From the NCBI GenBank assembly GCA_002292285.1, contig DBBP01000004.1:127235-191234 (forward strand): a stretch of 64,000 bases of DNA, in the 5' to 3' direction. Positions 24,949 to 33,557 of the stretch are shown here, piece after piece. The DNA is from Proteobacteria bacterium UBA981. Lineage in GTDB: Bacteria > Pseudomonadota > Gammaproteobacteria > Ga0077536. The position numbers and the translations under genes are program-made. Numbering within the stretch: the first letter of the stretch is position 1; every line of letters starts with the position of its first letter. The notes beneath the pieces were generated by a model. It did not search any database. It was not told the DNA's origin and worked only from the letters and a program-made list of their open reading frames with translations.

Positions 24949-25938
24949 TCAAGTGCTCTGGATATAGATTGGCACGCCATCCGCCAACGCAGTGACTTGC
25001 TCCTCGCACCAGGCCAACATTCCCTCAGCGCTAGCGTGTGGGTACGCGATCTGACCATCACCGTCGTCGAGATTCTGTGCAAACAACCGCTCGTCAGGAT
25101 AGAGGTTAGCCATGCGCTGAAAATGACTGCGCGGCAGGCGGAAATTTCCCAGCGTAATGGAGTGAAGTGACGCGCCCTCGATGCCCTCGAACACGGTCCG
25201 AAAGAACGTCGCGTACTGGGTACGGAAATCGTCTTCGAGAATTAAAGGATCAAAGCGCAGCGCGATGTGCCAGCCGTGGCGCTGTAGTTTGCGTAGTGCG
25301 TTCAGGCGCGCTGCAAGACTCGGCGTGCGATGTTCGAGCCGATCGATAACCGTCTGCGGATTAAGGCTGAATGCGCACACCACGCGCGGCGCAGGCGTGC
25401 AGTCGAGCAGGCTACGGATCTGCGTACTTTTGGTTCGCAGTTCCAACCAGGCGTTGTCGATTTGCGCGAAGGCCGGGATGAAAGTCTCAGTGAAACGGCT
25501 GACGGGTTCCAGAGCCAAGCTATCGCAATCGTAGCCAGAGAAAAACCATTGCGCCTCATTTGAGCGGGCACATTGCGCGCTGATATCGTCAAGGAAATCT
25601 TCGTAGTTGACGAACAGGACGTAGTGGGCCGAACGGAACATGCCCTGCAAGAAACAATAGCGGCAGTCGTACAGACAGTTGAGCATGTGTGAGAAGTAAT
25701 AACCCTCGGCACCGTCGAGGCCGTAACCGTCCGGGACCGGCAGCACGCGACGGCCAATTTTGCGCGCGAGGAGCAGGGCTGGACGTTGTTTTTGCAGCCG
25801 AAAGTTCTGTCCGCCGCGATTGAAGACCTCACCATAGTGCTCGCAAGAGATGACTCGCGCGTTTGGGAAGCGTGCGCGTATGGAGGCGACCCGCGGATGC
25901 TCGCGGATCGCATGCTCGATGTAGATGGTTTCAATCAC
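24949..25938 (-). CDS. Spore photoproduct lyase-like radical SAM protein
   Basis: 329-residue radical SAM protein of the SplB family. Bacillus SplB repairs UV-made thymine dimers, but this organism looks Gram-negative and non-sporing. The iron-sulfur motif is LNCLYDCRYCFLQG (Cys88, 92 and 95 from the GTG start, spacing Cx3Cx2C as in SplB). The N-terminus TIYIEHAIREHPRV and the end QNLDDGDGQI also fit the family. Start: GTG at 25938 overlapping the TGA of the gene before (GTGA). The longer frame from 26112 would cover 170 bp of that gene and is less likely. The neighbour is a nucleoside phosphorylase-like gene. Confidence 0.85.
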   Translation of the reverse strand: MIETIYIEHAIREHPRVASIRARFPNARVISCEHYGEVFNRGGQNFRLQKQRPALLLARKIGRRVLPVPDGYGLDGAEGYYFSHMLNCLYDCRYCFLQGMFRSAHYVLFVNYEDFLDDISAQCARSNEAQWFFSGYDCDSLALEPVSRFTETFIPAFAQIDNAWLELRTKSTQIRSLLDCTPAPRVVCAFSLNPQTVIDRLEHRTPSLAARLNALRKLQRHGWHIALRFDPLILEDDFRTQYATFFRTVFEGIEGASLHSITLGNFRLPRSHFQRMANLYPDERLFAQNLDDGDGQIAYPHASAEGMLAWCEEQVTALADGVPIYIQST

Positions 25939-26765
25939 GGTGCGAACTGCGGACTCAGGCGTGCGATTTCGTTCTCGAGTTGGCTGAGCACCTCGCGCCC
26001 GGAGCGGCACTTGTCGAGTGCCGCTGGCGTCCACCTTTGCTCCGAATCGAGCGTCGCGACGCGACGCAAATCGCGCGAAAGTCTGAGCCGCTGGGTTTGA
26101 CTGAAGTGCCATTGGCTGGCAATCGAACGTGCTGTGTCGTCATCGAAGTCCGCCGCTGCTTCGCTACAACCCCGTAGCGCGCTCAGCAAAGTTTCGATAG
26201 CGGGAATTTGCTGCTGTACCAATCGAGTGACGAATTCGCGATTGATGTTCGCGAGACTGTTCGATGCATTGTCGGAGACGATTTTACAGACCTGAATCAG
26301 ATCCGTGTTCCCGACCCGAGACGCCGCAGCCATGAATCCGGCTGCCTCCATGTCACACAGGGTGCCGGCAGGATAGTCCTGTACGGGTTCATTGAAGCTG
26401 ACAACCTCGCTCACCGGAATGTGCGTGTCAAACAAAAAACCCGGATACCAGTTCTTGGATGCGCCGTCGCGCTGAATGCGGGCGCCCAAGGCTACTGATC
26501 CGATATCCAGGTCGCGATGTCCTGCGACGCCTATGTTGACCCAGATATCGCTTGGGCGATTCGTCTGCAGGCCGGCGCAGAAACCAACTGCAGTTGCGCA
26601 AGCCTCGACGCCGATGCCACTGACCACCAGGCGCAGGCTGAGCTCGGCATTAGCGAACACTCTGAACGGCTTCTCGTTTACCTGTGCGAGTCGGTAATGT
26701 TCGAGTAACGGCCGCGCCTCGCTGGGCAGCGCGCAAACCAAAGTGATTAAAGATTCAGTCGGCAT
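25935..26765 (-). CDS. Nucleoside phosphorylase/MTAN-like protein
   Basis: 276-residue protein of the PNP/UDP phosphorylase-nucleosidase superfamily. It cleaves a nucleoside or related glycoside, but the exact substrate is unknown. Visible features are the N-terminal strand LVCALPSEARPLLEHY, VVSGIGVEACATAVGF, WVNIGVAGHRDLDIG and the ribose-binding TLCDMEAAGFM, which carries the conserved Met-Glu. The last 70 residues form a charged helical extension not present in E. coli MTAN. Its 3' end overlaps the SplB-like start and its 5' end overlaps the GT2 gene by 19 bp. Confidence 0.78.
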   Translation of the reverse strand: MPTESLITLVCALPSEARPLLEHYRLAQVNEKPFRVFANAELSLRLVVSGIGVEACATAVGFCAGLQTNRPSDIWVNIGVAGHRDLDIGSVALGARIQRDGASKNWYPGFLFDTHIPVSEVVSFNEPVQDYPAGTLCDMEAAGFMAAASRVGNTDLIQVCKIVSDNASNSLANINREFVTRLVQQQIPAIETLLSALRGCSEAAADFDDDTARSIASQWHFSQTQRLRLSRDLRRVATLDSEQRWTPAALDKCRSGREVLSQLENEIARLSPQFAP

Positions 26766-27568
26766 TGAAGGTCGACATGTTGGCGGACTTCTTGTTGATG
26801 TCCGCGGCGGCGCGCGCCGCTGATGTAAATATTCAGTTTGCGCGCCAGCGTTGCCCGAGTTGCTTCGACTTGCTCGTCATTCAGCAGGCCATCGTCGATC
26901 AGGCGGGCCAGCACTTTTATGCGATATTGATCGAGTGCAGGAACGGTACGCGAGAGTTGGTCAGCATGCCCGCCATATTTTCGCACTAATGGCGTCTCGA
27001 CAAAGCCCACCGGTTCGTGCGCGCACACGCGCAACCACAGATCGTAGTCCTCGCAGGCCGGTAATTGTTCGTCAAACCCCTGGTGTTGTTGGATGAGTTC
27101 ACGGCGCAACAATACTGCCGAGGGTGAGATCACACAGCGCGGCAGGCAGTCATCGAAAATCCAGCCGCCGCGCTTGCGATGGTGATCCTGCTGCGCCAAC
27201 GGTTTACCGTTGCGAAACCAGAGCTCGTCGCTGTGAATAAGGCGCAGCTCCGGACTTTGCCTGGCCAATGCCAACTGTTCGGTCAATTTGGTGGGCTGCC
27301 AGGCATCATCGGAATCGAGTAGCGCCATCCAGTCGCCGTCCGCGAAGCGGAAGCCATGGTTACGTGCCGCACTGACACCGGCATGCGCTTGATACAGGTA
27401 GGTGATTTGTGGATAACAGGCACCAACGAATATCTTCGTATCGTCGTCCGAGCCATCGTCGACGACAATGATTTCGTCGGCAGGCGTGGTCTGCGCGAGG
27501 ACTGAATCAATTGCGCGGCCCAACATCGCCACGCGATTGTAGGTCGGAATAATGACGCTTATCTGCAC
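26747..27568 (-). CDS. Family 2 glycosyltransferase
   Basis: 273-residue GT-A-fold glycosyltransferase. It starts with the family signature SVIIPTYNRVAMLGRAIDSV, then IIVVDDGSDDDT, GVSAARNHGFRFADGDWMAL (in part) and the metal-binding DSDD. The acceptor-side residues CEDYDLWLRV contain the usual ED catalytic base. No membrane helix is present, so it is cytoplasmic or peripheral. The acceptor is unknown. It is an odd partner for the two nucleic-acid-related genes that follow, with which it overlaps. Confidence 0.88.
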   Translation of the reverse strand: MQISVIIPTYNRVAMLGRAIDSVLAQTTPADEIIVVDDGSDDDTKIFVGACYPQITYLYQAHAGVSAARNHGFRFADGDWMALLDSDDAWQPTKLTEQLALARQSPELRLIHSDELWFRNGKPLAQQDHHRKRGGWIFDDCLPRCVISPSAVLLRRELIQQHQGFDEQLPACEDYDLWLRVCAHEPVGFVETPLVRKYGGHADQLSRTVPALDQYRIKVLARLIDDGLLNDEQVEATRATLARKLNIYISGARRRGHQQEVRQHVDLQCRLNL

Positions 27569-27607
27569 GGGGAGATGCTGTCTGCTAGAGCGCTGAAGGG
27601 GGTATTG

Positions 27608-28150
27608 TCAAGGAGTCGGTTCCGGGTCAGCAACGAAACCGAACGTGCGTGCAACCAGTTCGCGCGTGATCGAGCGAAGCGGTAACACGCCGTTATTCCA
27701 ATGCAGGCCACCGCGACCCTCGGCATCGTACTCAAGGTGATCCGATAACGCGGCCAGGTCGCGATCGTCAACCAGGCCAACGCCGAGACCGCACGTCAGC
27801 AGGACGTTGCCTTCATCATCTTCAAAGGCGTCACTGATGTCATTGCAGGGGATGCCAGTGTGGCTTGAGAAGCCGGAGTGCGCGTCAAAACGAAACACCC
27901 AGGGCGTGTAATCGAGCGCGATGAACACACGCTGTGGCCCATTCTGGACGAACCAACGCCCCTGGTCATCGCCGCGGTAATGACGCCCGAGAAATTCGAC
28001 TGCCCGGGCATGCTCAATCAGGTCCCCCTTAATATGCCAGGCGCCGCGCCGCGTCAGGCTCAACCAGCCAAAACACTCCGGCACGTCGGGCCATTTCTCC
28101 ATCGCGCGCACGACGGCCTCGTCGAACTCAGTTGGCCGGCTGGAGCTCAT
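27608..28150 (-). CDS. Protein of unknown function (DUF2946-like)
   Basis: 180-residue soluble protein resembling a proteobacterial family that I associate with DUF2946; this label is from memory and unverified. Typical segments are MEKWPDVPECFGWLSL, RRGAWHIKG, GRWFVQNGPQRVFIALDYTP and the end LVARTFGFVADP. It is beta-rich, without signal peptide or membrane helix. It sits 12 bp after bioA in the same direction, within the pyrC-bioA transcript. The function is unknown. Confidence 0.7.
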   Translation of the reverse strand: MSSSRPTEFDEAVVRAMEKWPDVPECFGWLSLTRRGAWHIKGDLIEHARAVEFLGRHYRGDDQGRWFVQNGPQRVFIALDYTPWVFRFDAHSGFSSHTGIPCNDISDAFEDDEGNVLLTCGLGVGLVDDRDLAALSDHLEYDAEGRGGLHWNNGVLPLRSITRELVARTFGFVADPEPTP

Positions 28151-28162
28151 GCGCTTGTAAAT

Positions 28163-29449
28163 TTATGCAATGTTCGCGACCACATCGAGCATGGCCGTCG
28201 TGAGGGTGGCCAGCTCAGCATCAGTGGTGACATACGGTGGCATGACATACACCAGGCGTCCGAACGGGCGCACCCATACGCCACGGTCCACGAATGCCTG
28301 GGGCATGGCGTGCATGTCGACCGGGTCCTTCAGTTCAATCACGCCAATTGCTCCGAGCACCCGGACGTCTGCGACGGCGGCGAACTCGCGCGCGGGCTCG
28401 AGGCCTGCGGAGAGTTTGTTCTCGATGCGTTTAATGTTGCCGCGCCAATCGCTTGCGAGCAGTACACCAATACTGGCGCGCGCGCACGCGCAGGCGAGCG
28501 GATTAGCCATGAAGGTTGGACCATGCATAAACACACCCGGCCCCTCAGAACTTAACGTCTGCGCAACGTCGTGATTAGCCAACGTTGCGGCCAGCGTCAG
28601 ATAGCCACCAGTCAGGCCCTTACCCAGACACAAAATATCAGGTGCGATTTGGGCATGATCACAACCGAACATCTCGCCGGAGCGCCCGAAGCCGGTGGCA
28701 ATCTCATCAGCTATCAGAAGCAGTCCGAACTCGTCGCACAGCTGCCTTACGCCAACGAGGTAGTTGGGGTGATAGAAATACATGCCTCCCGCCCCTTGTA
28801 CGATGGGTTCGAGAATTACCGCCGCGAGGTCTTTCGCATGCGTCTTCAGTGCGCGCCGTAATGGGTCGAGATCGCTGTCCTGCCATTCACCGTGGAAAGG
28901 ACTGGCGGGCCGATCGACAAAGACATGCTGCGGCAGGACGCCGCTGAACAGACTATGCATGCCAGTGACCGGATCGCAGACCGCCATAGCGCCGAAAGTA
29001 TCACCGTGATAACCGCCTCGCAGGGTCAATAGACGCTGGCGTTCGGGTTCACCGCGAACGGCGCGATACTGCAGTGCCATCTTGATCGCGACCTCCACCG
29101 CAACCGAGCCTGAATCGGCGAAGAATACGTAGTCGAGTCCCGCAGGCGTGAGGTCGATGAGTTGGCGTGCGAGTTCGACGGCCGGTTCGTGGGTGAGGCC
29201 ACCGAACATCACGTGAGCCATTGAATCGAGCTGACCGCGGATGGCTTCGTTAAGGACTGGATGGTTGTAGCCGTGGATGGCCGACCACCACGATGCCATG
29301 CCATCTATCAGCTCGCTGCCGTCGGCAAGATGGAGGCGAGTGCCGCTCGCGCCGACCACAGGAAATACTGGCGCAGGATCGACCAGGGTCGAGTAGGGGT
29401 GCCATACGTGCGCACGATCGTAGGCATGCCAGTCGGGGGCGTCAGACAT
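28163..29449 (-). CDS. bioA: Adenosylmethionine-8-amino-7-oxononanoate aminotransferase
   Basis: PLP enzyme of biotin synthesis that converts 8-amino-7-oxononanoate to 7,8-diaminopelargonate, with S-adenosylmethionine as amino donor. 428 residues. Tyr and Trp of the substrate pocket are in HPYSTL and MASWWSAIHGYNHP, the PLP Asp is in LLIADEIATGFGR and the Schiff-base lysine is Lys277 (CLGKGLTGG). RPFGRLVYVMPPY near the C-terminus is typical. It is not clustered with other bio genes here. It overlaps the end of pyrC by 8 bp. Confidence 0.95.
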   Translation of the reverse strand: MSDAPDWHAYDRAHVWHPYSTLVDPAPVFPVVGASGTRLHLADGSELIDGMASWWSAIHGYNHPVLNEAIRGQLDSMAHVMFGGLTHEPAVELARQLIDLTPAGLDYVFFADSGSVAVEVAIKMALQYRAVRGEPERQRLLTLRGGYHGDTFGAMAVCDPVTGMHSLFSGVLPQHVFVDRPASPFHGEWQDSDLDPLRRALKTHAKDLAAVILEPIVQGAGGMYFYHPNYLVGVRQLCDEFGLLLIADEIATGFGRSGEMFGCDHAQIAPDILCLGKGLTGGYLTLAATLANHDVAQTLSSEGPGVFMHGPTFMANPLACACARASIGVLLASDWRGNIKRIENKLSAGLEPAREFAAVADVRVLGAIGVIELKDPVDMHAMPQAFVDRGVWVRPFGRLVYVMPPYVTTDAELATLTTAMLDVVANIA

Positions 29450-30491
29450 CGCGCTTAAGCTCTTGCCAGTGCAGGGCGAACGGGGGTTGAAAAATGACGA
29501 CGCCGGATTCGCTCACCGGTGCGGTTTCCAGCGGCGTCTGTGAACGTGTGTAAGTGACCAGAGTCTCATTCAGCGGCAGGCGATAAAAACGCGCACCGTT
29601 CTCGGCCGCGAAGGCCGAAAAATTATCTAGGGCGTTGGCCCGCTCGAAGACTTCGAGATAGGTCGCCAGCGCGGTTGGGCTGTTGTAGATACCGGCGCAA
29701 CCGCAGGCCGATTCTTTGTCGGCGCGCGGATGCGGCGCAGAATCCGTGCCAAGGAAATAATGGCTGTCGCCAGAGCAGGCGGCACTTTCCAGCGCACGCC
29801 GGTGGCGCTCACGTTTAACGATCGGCAAGCAATACATATGGGGGCGCAAGCCACCCTGGAACATCGCGTTGCGATTCACGCTCAGATGGTGGGGCGTGAT
29901 TGTCGCGGCCAGCAAGTCCGGGTCGGCAGCGGCGACGTAGGCAACGGCCTCTGCGGTGGTGATGTGTTCAAGAACGATGCGCAACTGCGGATGGCGTGCG
30001 CGCAGCGGTGCCAAAATGCGTTCGATGAAAACCGCTTCTCGATCAAATACGTCGATATCGTCGTCGACGACTTCACCATGCACCAACAGCGGCACCTGAG
30101 ACACCGACATCGCTTCAAATACGTTATCCAGTTTTGTTACATCGGTGACGCCAGCCGCAGAATTGGTAGTCGCCCCTGCGGGATAAAGTTTTGCGGCCGT
30201 AAAAATGCCCTGTGCAGCGCCCGCGCTCAGATCAGTTGCGTCAGTGTGGTCGGTCAGATAGCACACCATTAACGGTTCAAACGTACTCCCGCGCGGCAGT
30301 GCGGCGAGGATGCGCGCGCGGTACTCGGCCGCCGCCGCGCTATGCGTAATGGCCGGTTTCAGGTTTGGCATCACGATAGCGCGCGCAAAGTGGCGCGCGG
30401 TGTCTGGCACGACAGTGCTGAGCATGGCGTCATCGCGCAGGTGTACGTGCCAATCGTCGGGCTGCGGGATGGTGATTTGCGAGGATTTCAT
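29442..30491 (-). CDS. pyrC: Dihydroorotase (class II, E. coli PyrC type)
   Basis: Third step of pyrimidine synthesis: reversible cyclisation of carbamoyl aspartate to dihydroorotate. 349 residues, usual for class II. Zinc ligands His15 and His17 are in DDWHVHLRD, the carboxylated lysine is in FTAAKLYPAGATTNS, further ligands are in LVHGEV and LEHITT, and the catalytic Asp is in LGTDSAPHP. ATG 30491 gives the family start MKSSQITIPQPDDWH. The frame extends upstream to 30575, but those residues are leader. First gene of the minus-strand run, divergent from the acyl-CoA synthetase. Confidence 0.95.
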   Translation of the reverse strand: MKSSQITIPQPDDWHVHLRDDAMLSTVVPDTARHFARAIVMPNLKPAITHSAAAAEYRARILAALPRGSTFEPLMVCYLTDHTDATDLSAGAAQGIFTAAKLYPAGATTNSAAGVTDVTKLDNVFEAMSVSQVPLLVHGEVVDDDIDVFDREAVFIERILAPLRARHPQLRIVLEHITTAEAVAYVAAADPDLLAATITPHHLSVNRNAMFQGGLRPHMYCLPIVKRERHRRALESAACSGDSHYFLGTDSAPHPRADKESACGCAGIYNSPTALATYLEVFERANALDNFSAFAAENGARFYRLPLNETLVTYTRSQTPLETAPVSESGVVIFQPPFALHWQELKRDV

Positions 30492-30634
30492 TGCGGCGAG
30501 AATGTAGCACGCCGCCGGGCCGGTCCGGAAACCCGGGTGACGGCCATGGTCGGCGATGACGCCGGCCGGCAGCACGCAGTAAGATTGCCCGCACAGCGCT
30601 ACGGCGCGACCACTTTTGAAACAGGATACTGACT

Positions 30635-32269
30635 ATGCATGGTCTGATGATGGATACACCGTTGTTGATCAAAAATATCGCTCAGCATGCGGAGCGTAAC
30701 CATGGCTTTCGCGAAATTGTCTCAATCACGTCGGACCATGAGCGCCATCGCTACACCGTCGCTGAAAGCTGCGCACGCGCACGTCGTGTCAGCAACCTGC
30801 TTAACCGCCTGGGGTGCAGCCCCGATGCCCGGGTCGCAACCCTGGCATGGAATGATTTTCGCCACCTGGAGCTGTACTACGGGGTGTCGTGCAGCGGCAG
30901 GGTTTTACACACCATTAATCCGCGTTTGTTTGCCGAACAGTTGGTGTACATCATCAATCACGCCGCTGATGAATGGGTTTTCTTCGATCCGGCTTTTACC
31001 TCAGTACTTGAAGAAGTCGCCGAGAAATGCCCGCTGGTGAAGGGCTATATCGCGTTGACTTCGGCCGCCCATATGCCGCAGACGACACTACCTAATCTGC
31101 ATTGTTACGAAACGCTGTTGGAGAGCGAATCCGACGCGTACGTCTGGCCGGATTTTGATGAGCGCACTGCAAGCAGCCTGTGCTACACCTCGGGCACTAC
31201 AGGTAACCCGAAAGGTGTGCTCTACAACCACCGCAGCACTGTGTTGCACTGCTACGGACTGGCATTGCCTGACGCGGCGAGTTTGTCCGCAATGGATGCC
31301 ATTCTGCCGGTTGTACCGATGTTTCACGTGAATGCCTGGGGTTACCCCTATGCCGGCATGATGGTTGGCGCGAAATTGATTTTTCCCGGGCACAAGCTTG
31401 CCGATCCCGAAACGCTGGTGGATTTGATCAATGAGGAGGGCGCGACGCTAGCGGGTGGCGTGCCCACTGTGTGGTTGCCGCTGCTCGAATATCTGCGTAA
31501 AAGTGGGCGCACCATAGCATCGCTGGACCGTACGGTGATTGGTGGCTCGGCCTGCCCGTTGGCGATGATCGAGGAGTTTCGCGATCAGCATCAGGTCACC
31601 GTATTGCACGGCTGGGGAATGACCGAGATGAGTCCGCTCGGTGTGGTGAATCGTGTCAACTCGAAAACCTCTGAACTTAGCGGCGCTGCGCTACAGGCGC
31701 ATATTGTCAAACAAGGGCGGCCGCTACCCGGCGTTGATTTGAAGATCGTTGACGAGAACAACGCCGAATTGCCCTGGGATGGTGTGAGTTTCGGCGCGCT
31801 GAAGGTTCGTGGCTTGTGGATATGCAGCGATTACTACGGACTCGATCATCCGTCTGATGCACACGATGCAGACGGCTGGTTCGACACCGGGGACGTCGCG
31901 ATGATCGATGCACAGGGCTACGTCAAAATCACTGACCGCACGAAGGACGTCATCAAGTCGGGCGGCGAGTGGATTAGTTCGATTGATCTTGAAAACGTCG
32001 CGATGTCGCATCCGGCCGTGCGCGAATGCGCAGTGGTTGGAATGCACCACCCCAAGTGGCAGGAACGTCCGCTACTGGTGGTTGTTACTGATGCACCACA
32101 CGACGGTTTGCGCGAGCAATTGCTGGCTTTTTTCGACGGACAGGTTGCCAAGTGGTGGATTCCGGACGACGTCATATACGTTGAACAGTTGCCGCATACC
32201 GCGACCGGCAAGATCAGCAAGCTCGAACTGCGCGGGCAATTGTCGGCTTACCAATTCCCGGGCACGTGA
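30635..32269 (+). CDS. Medium/long-chain acyl-CoA synthetase (AMP-forming)
   Basis: 544-residue ANL-superfamily ligase that activates fatty acids to CoA esters. The P-loop is YTSGTTGNPKGV (about 185-196), followed by the acyl-pocket/A5 region GWGMTEMSPLG, the hinge DRTKDVIKSGGEWIS and the catalytic lysine in ATGKISKLELR at the C-terminus. The N-terminus MHGLMMDTPLLIKNIAQHA matches the AlkK-like branch, so ATG 30635 is kept. It probably feeds the several beta-oxidation genes elsewhere in the window. It is divergent from pyrC. Confidence 0.93.
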   Translation: MHGLMMDTPLLIKNIAQHAERNHGFREIVSITSDHERHRYTVAESCARARRVSNLLNRLGCSPDARVATLAWNDFRHLELYYGVSCSGRVLHTINPRLFAEQLVYIINHAADEWVFFDPAFTSVLEEVAEKCPLVKGYIALTSAAHMPQTTLPNLHCYETLLESESDAYVWPDFDERTASSLCYTSGTTGNPKGVLYNHRSTVLHCYGLALPDAASLSAMDAILPVVPMFHVNAWGYPYAGMMVGAKLIFPGHKLADPETLVDLINEEGATLAGGVPTVWLPLLEYLRKSGRTIASLDRTVIGGSACPLAMIEEFRDQHQVTVLHGWGMTEMSPLGVVNRVNSKTSELSGAALQAHIVKQGRPLPGVDLKIVDENNAELPWDGVSFGALKVRGLWICSDYYGLDHPSDAHDADGWFDTGDVAMIDAQGYVKITDRTKDVIKSGGEWISSIDLENVAMSHPAVRECAVVGMHHPKWQERPLLVVVTDAPHDGLREQLLAFFDGQVAKWWIPDDVIYVEQLPHTATGKISKLELRGQLSAYQFPGT

Positions 32270-32363
32270 GCATTTCACAGGTAGGTAGGGTACTTCGCGT
32301 TGGTGGCGTACGCCCAGGCAAAGAAGCGTCGCTCAGCGCCCGCCAGCAAGCGGCGAATTAATC

Positions 32364-32383
32364 TGTCTGAGCAACGTCAGACA
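32364..32383. repeat. Inverted repeat downstream of the acyl-CoA synthetase gene
   Basis: TGTCTGA-GCAACG-TCAGACA, a 7-bp stem with a 6-nt loop, about 95 bp past the stop. It lacks a T-tract, so a terminator role is only possible. Confidence 0.3.
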
Positions 32384-32537
32384 CGATTGTTTGCAAGCCT
32401 GCTGCTGCAGTCCCAGCCCTTGCGGGGTGCCTTTTGGGGACTGTTCGCCCGTACCATCGGGATAAATCCCTGCAGCACCAGTTTCAGTCCGCATTTCGAG
32501 TGCGTATGATACGCGCCCATGAGCACCGTGACGTGCA

Positions 32538-33533
32538 ATGTCCCCGCGCCCGGCACCGCCTGCTGCCTGCCTCAAGCTGGATTTCATTTTGACTCAACCT
32601 GACTCCGACAGCCGTCTGCGCGGCACCGATAAATCGGTAGCGAGCGGCACCGTTCGCGATATTGAAGGCAAATCTTGTGTCTTCTACGACGGTTATTGGA
32701 TTCGTCGCTACGAAGTACCGACCGATGAGGCCGCGGCGCGGCGTGAACTGATCGATCAGCTCACCAAACGTGTCTTTCATCACACTGAAGCAGGCATTAA
32801 CACGCCCGGTTACAACCTCAACGAAGCACGCCGGGCCTACGAAGAAGAAACCGACCCCGAGCGCAAGCGCGTTAACGCCGCGATGCTGGCCGGCGCACTG
32901 CTCAATCGTGGTTCCGATATTTTCACCATGATTTTCCAGCTCAATCAGCGCGGCATTGAGATCACACCAGCAAACGAACTGATGCTTGAATGTGAGTCGT
33001 GCTTTCTGGAGGCGTTCGATCTCGGAAAGCAGGTTCGCCACTACAGCGGCGAAGAGGGGCTCGACGAATTGTGGGGTGAACCGCTTAAAGTGTTCTACAT
33101 GCCTGTTGCTGAGTTCTACGAGTCTCGCTACATAAAAATAGCGCAAACGATGGCGGCTATTGACGAAATTGCTCAGCATATGTTGGCGACATTCAAGGAC
33201 ATCGGTGGTTTCACTGACGCCGCAAGGTTGATCACCGCCTACTGTCGAGCTGCGAAGCTCGAAAGTGAAACGATTAAGACCGATCCTGCGATTTTTCGGG
33301 TCTGGTCAGAGTTTGTCGTGACTGGAGACCACCTGTCCGCTTTCGAAGCCAAACGCGGCGCCACTGCCGACGCGCGCGCCATGGCCTCACTGGGCGTCGA
33401 TCTCGTGCGCGAGGGCAAGCGACTGATTGAATGGACCGCTTTTGCGCGCGTCCCGATGCCGAAAACGATGGGCAATTATTTTCATCGTTGCGCAAAGTTC
33501 AAAGCCGCAGCTGTGACTGTGTGCGCCGCCTGA
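32538..33533 (+). CDS. Hypothetical protein, helical, unknown family
   Basis: 331-residue soluble, mostly alpha-helical protein that I do not recognise. Notable segments are CVFYDGYWIRRYEVP, HHTEAGINTPGYNLNEARRA, ANELMLECESCFLEAFDL and a Lys/Arg-rich end with GNYFHRCAKF. No signal peptide, membrane helix or nucleotide motif. The start is uncertain: ATG 32538 or TTG 32589 (LTQPDSDSRLRG). It lies between the acyl-CoA synthetase and the hydroxyglutarate-dehydrogenase genes on the same strand, 24 bp before the latter. Confidence 0.6.
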   Translation: MSPRPAPPAACLKLDFILTQPDSDSRLRGTDKSVASGTVRDIEGKSCVFYDGYWIRRYEVPTDEAAARRELIDQLTKRVFHHTEAGINTPGYNLNEARRAYEEETDPERKRVNAAMLAGALLNRGSDIFTMIFQLNQRGIEITPANELMLECESCFLEAFDLGKQVRHYSGEEGLDELWGEPLKVFYMPVAEFYESRYIKIAQTMAAIDEIAQHMLATFKDIGGFTDAARLITAYCRAAKLESETIKTDPAIFRVWSEFVVTGDHLSAFEAKRGATADARAMASLGVDLVREGKRLIEWTAFARVPMPKTMGNYFHRCAKFKAAAVTVCAA

Positions 33534-33557
33534 TTCGTCACTTGCCTGATTGAAGCC

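Noticed and set aside
25939..26112. Upstream extension of the SplB-like gene to ATG 26112
   Set aside because: It would overlap 170 bp of the phosphorylase-like gene. The GTG at the GTGA overlap gives a family-like start.
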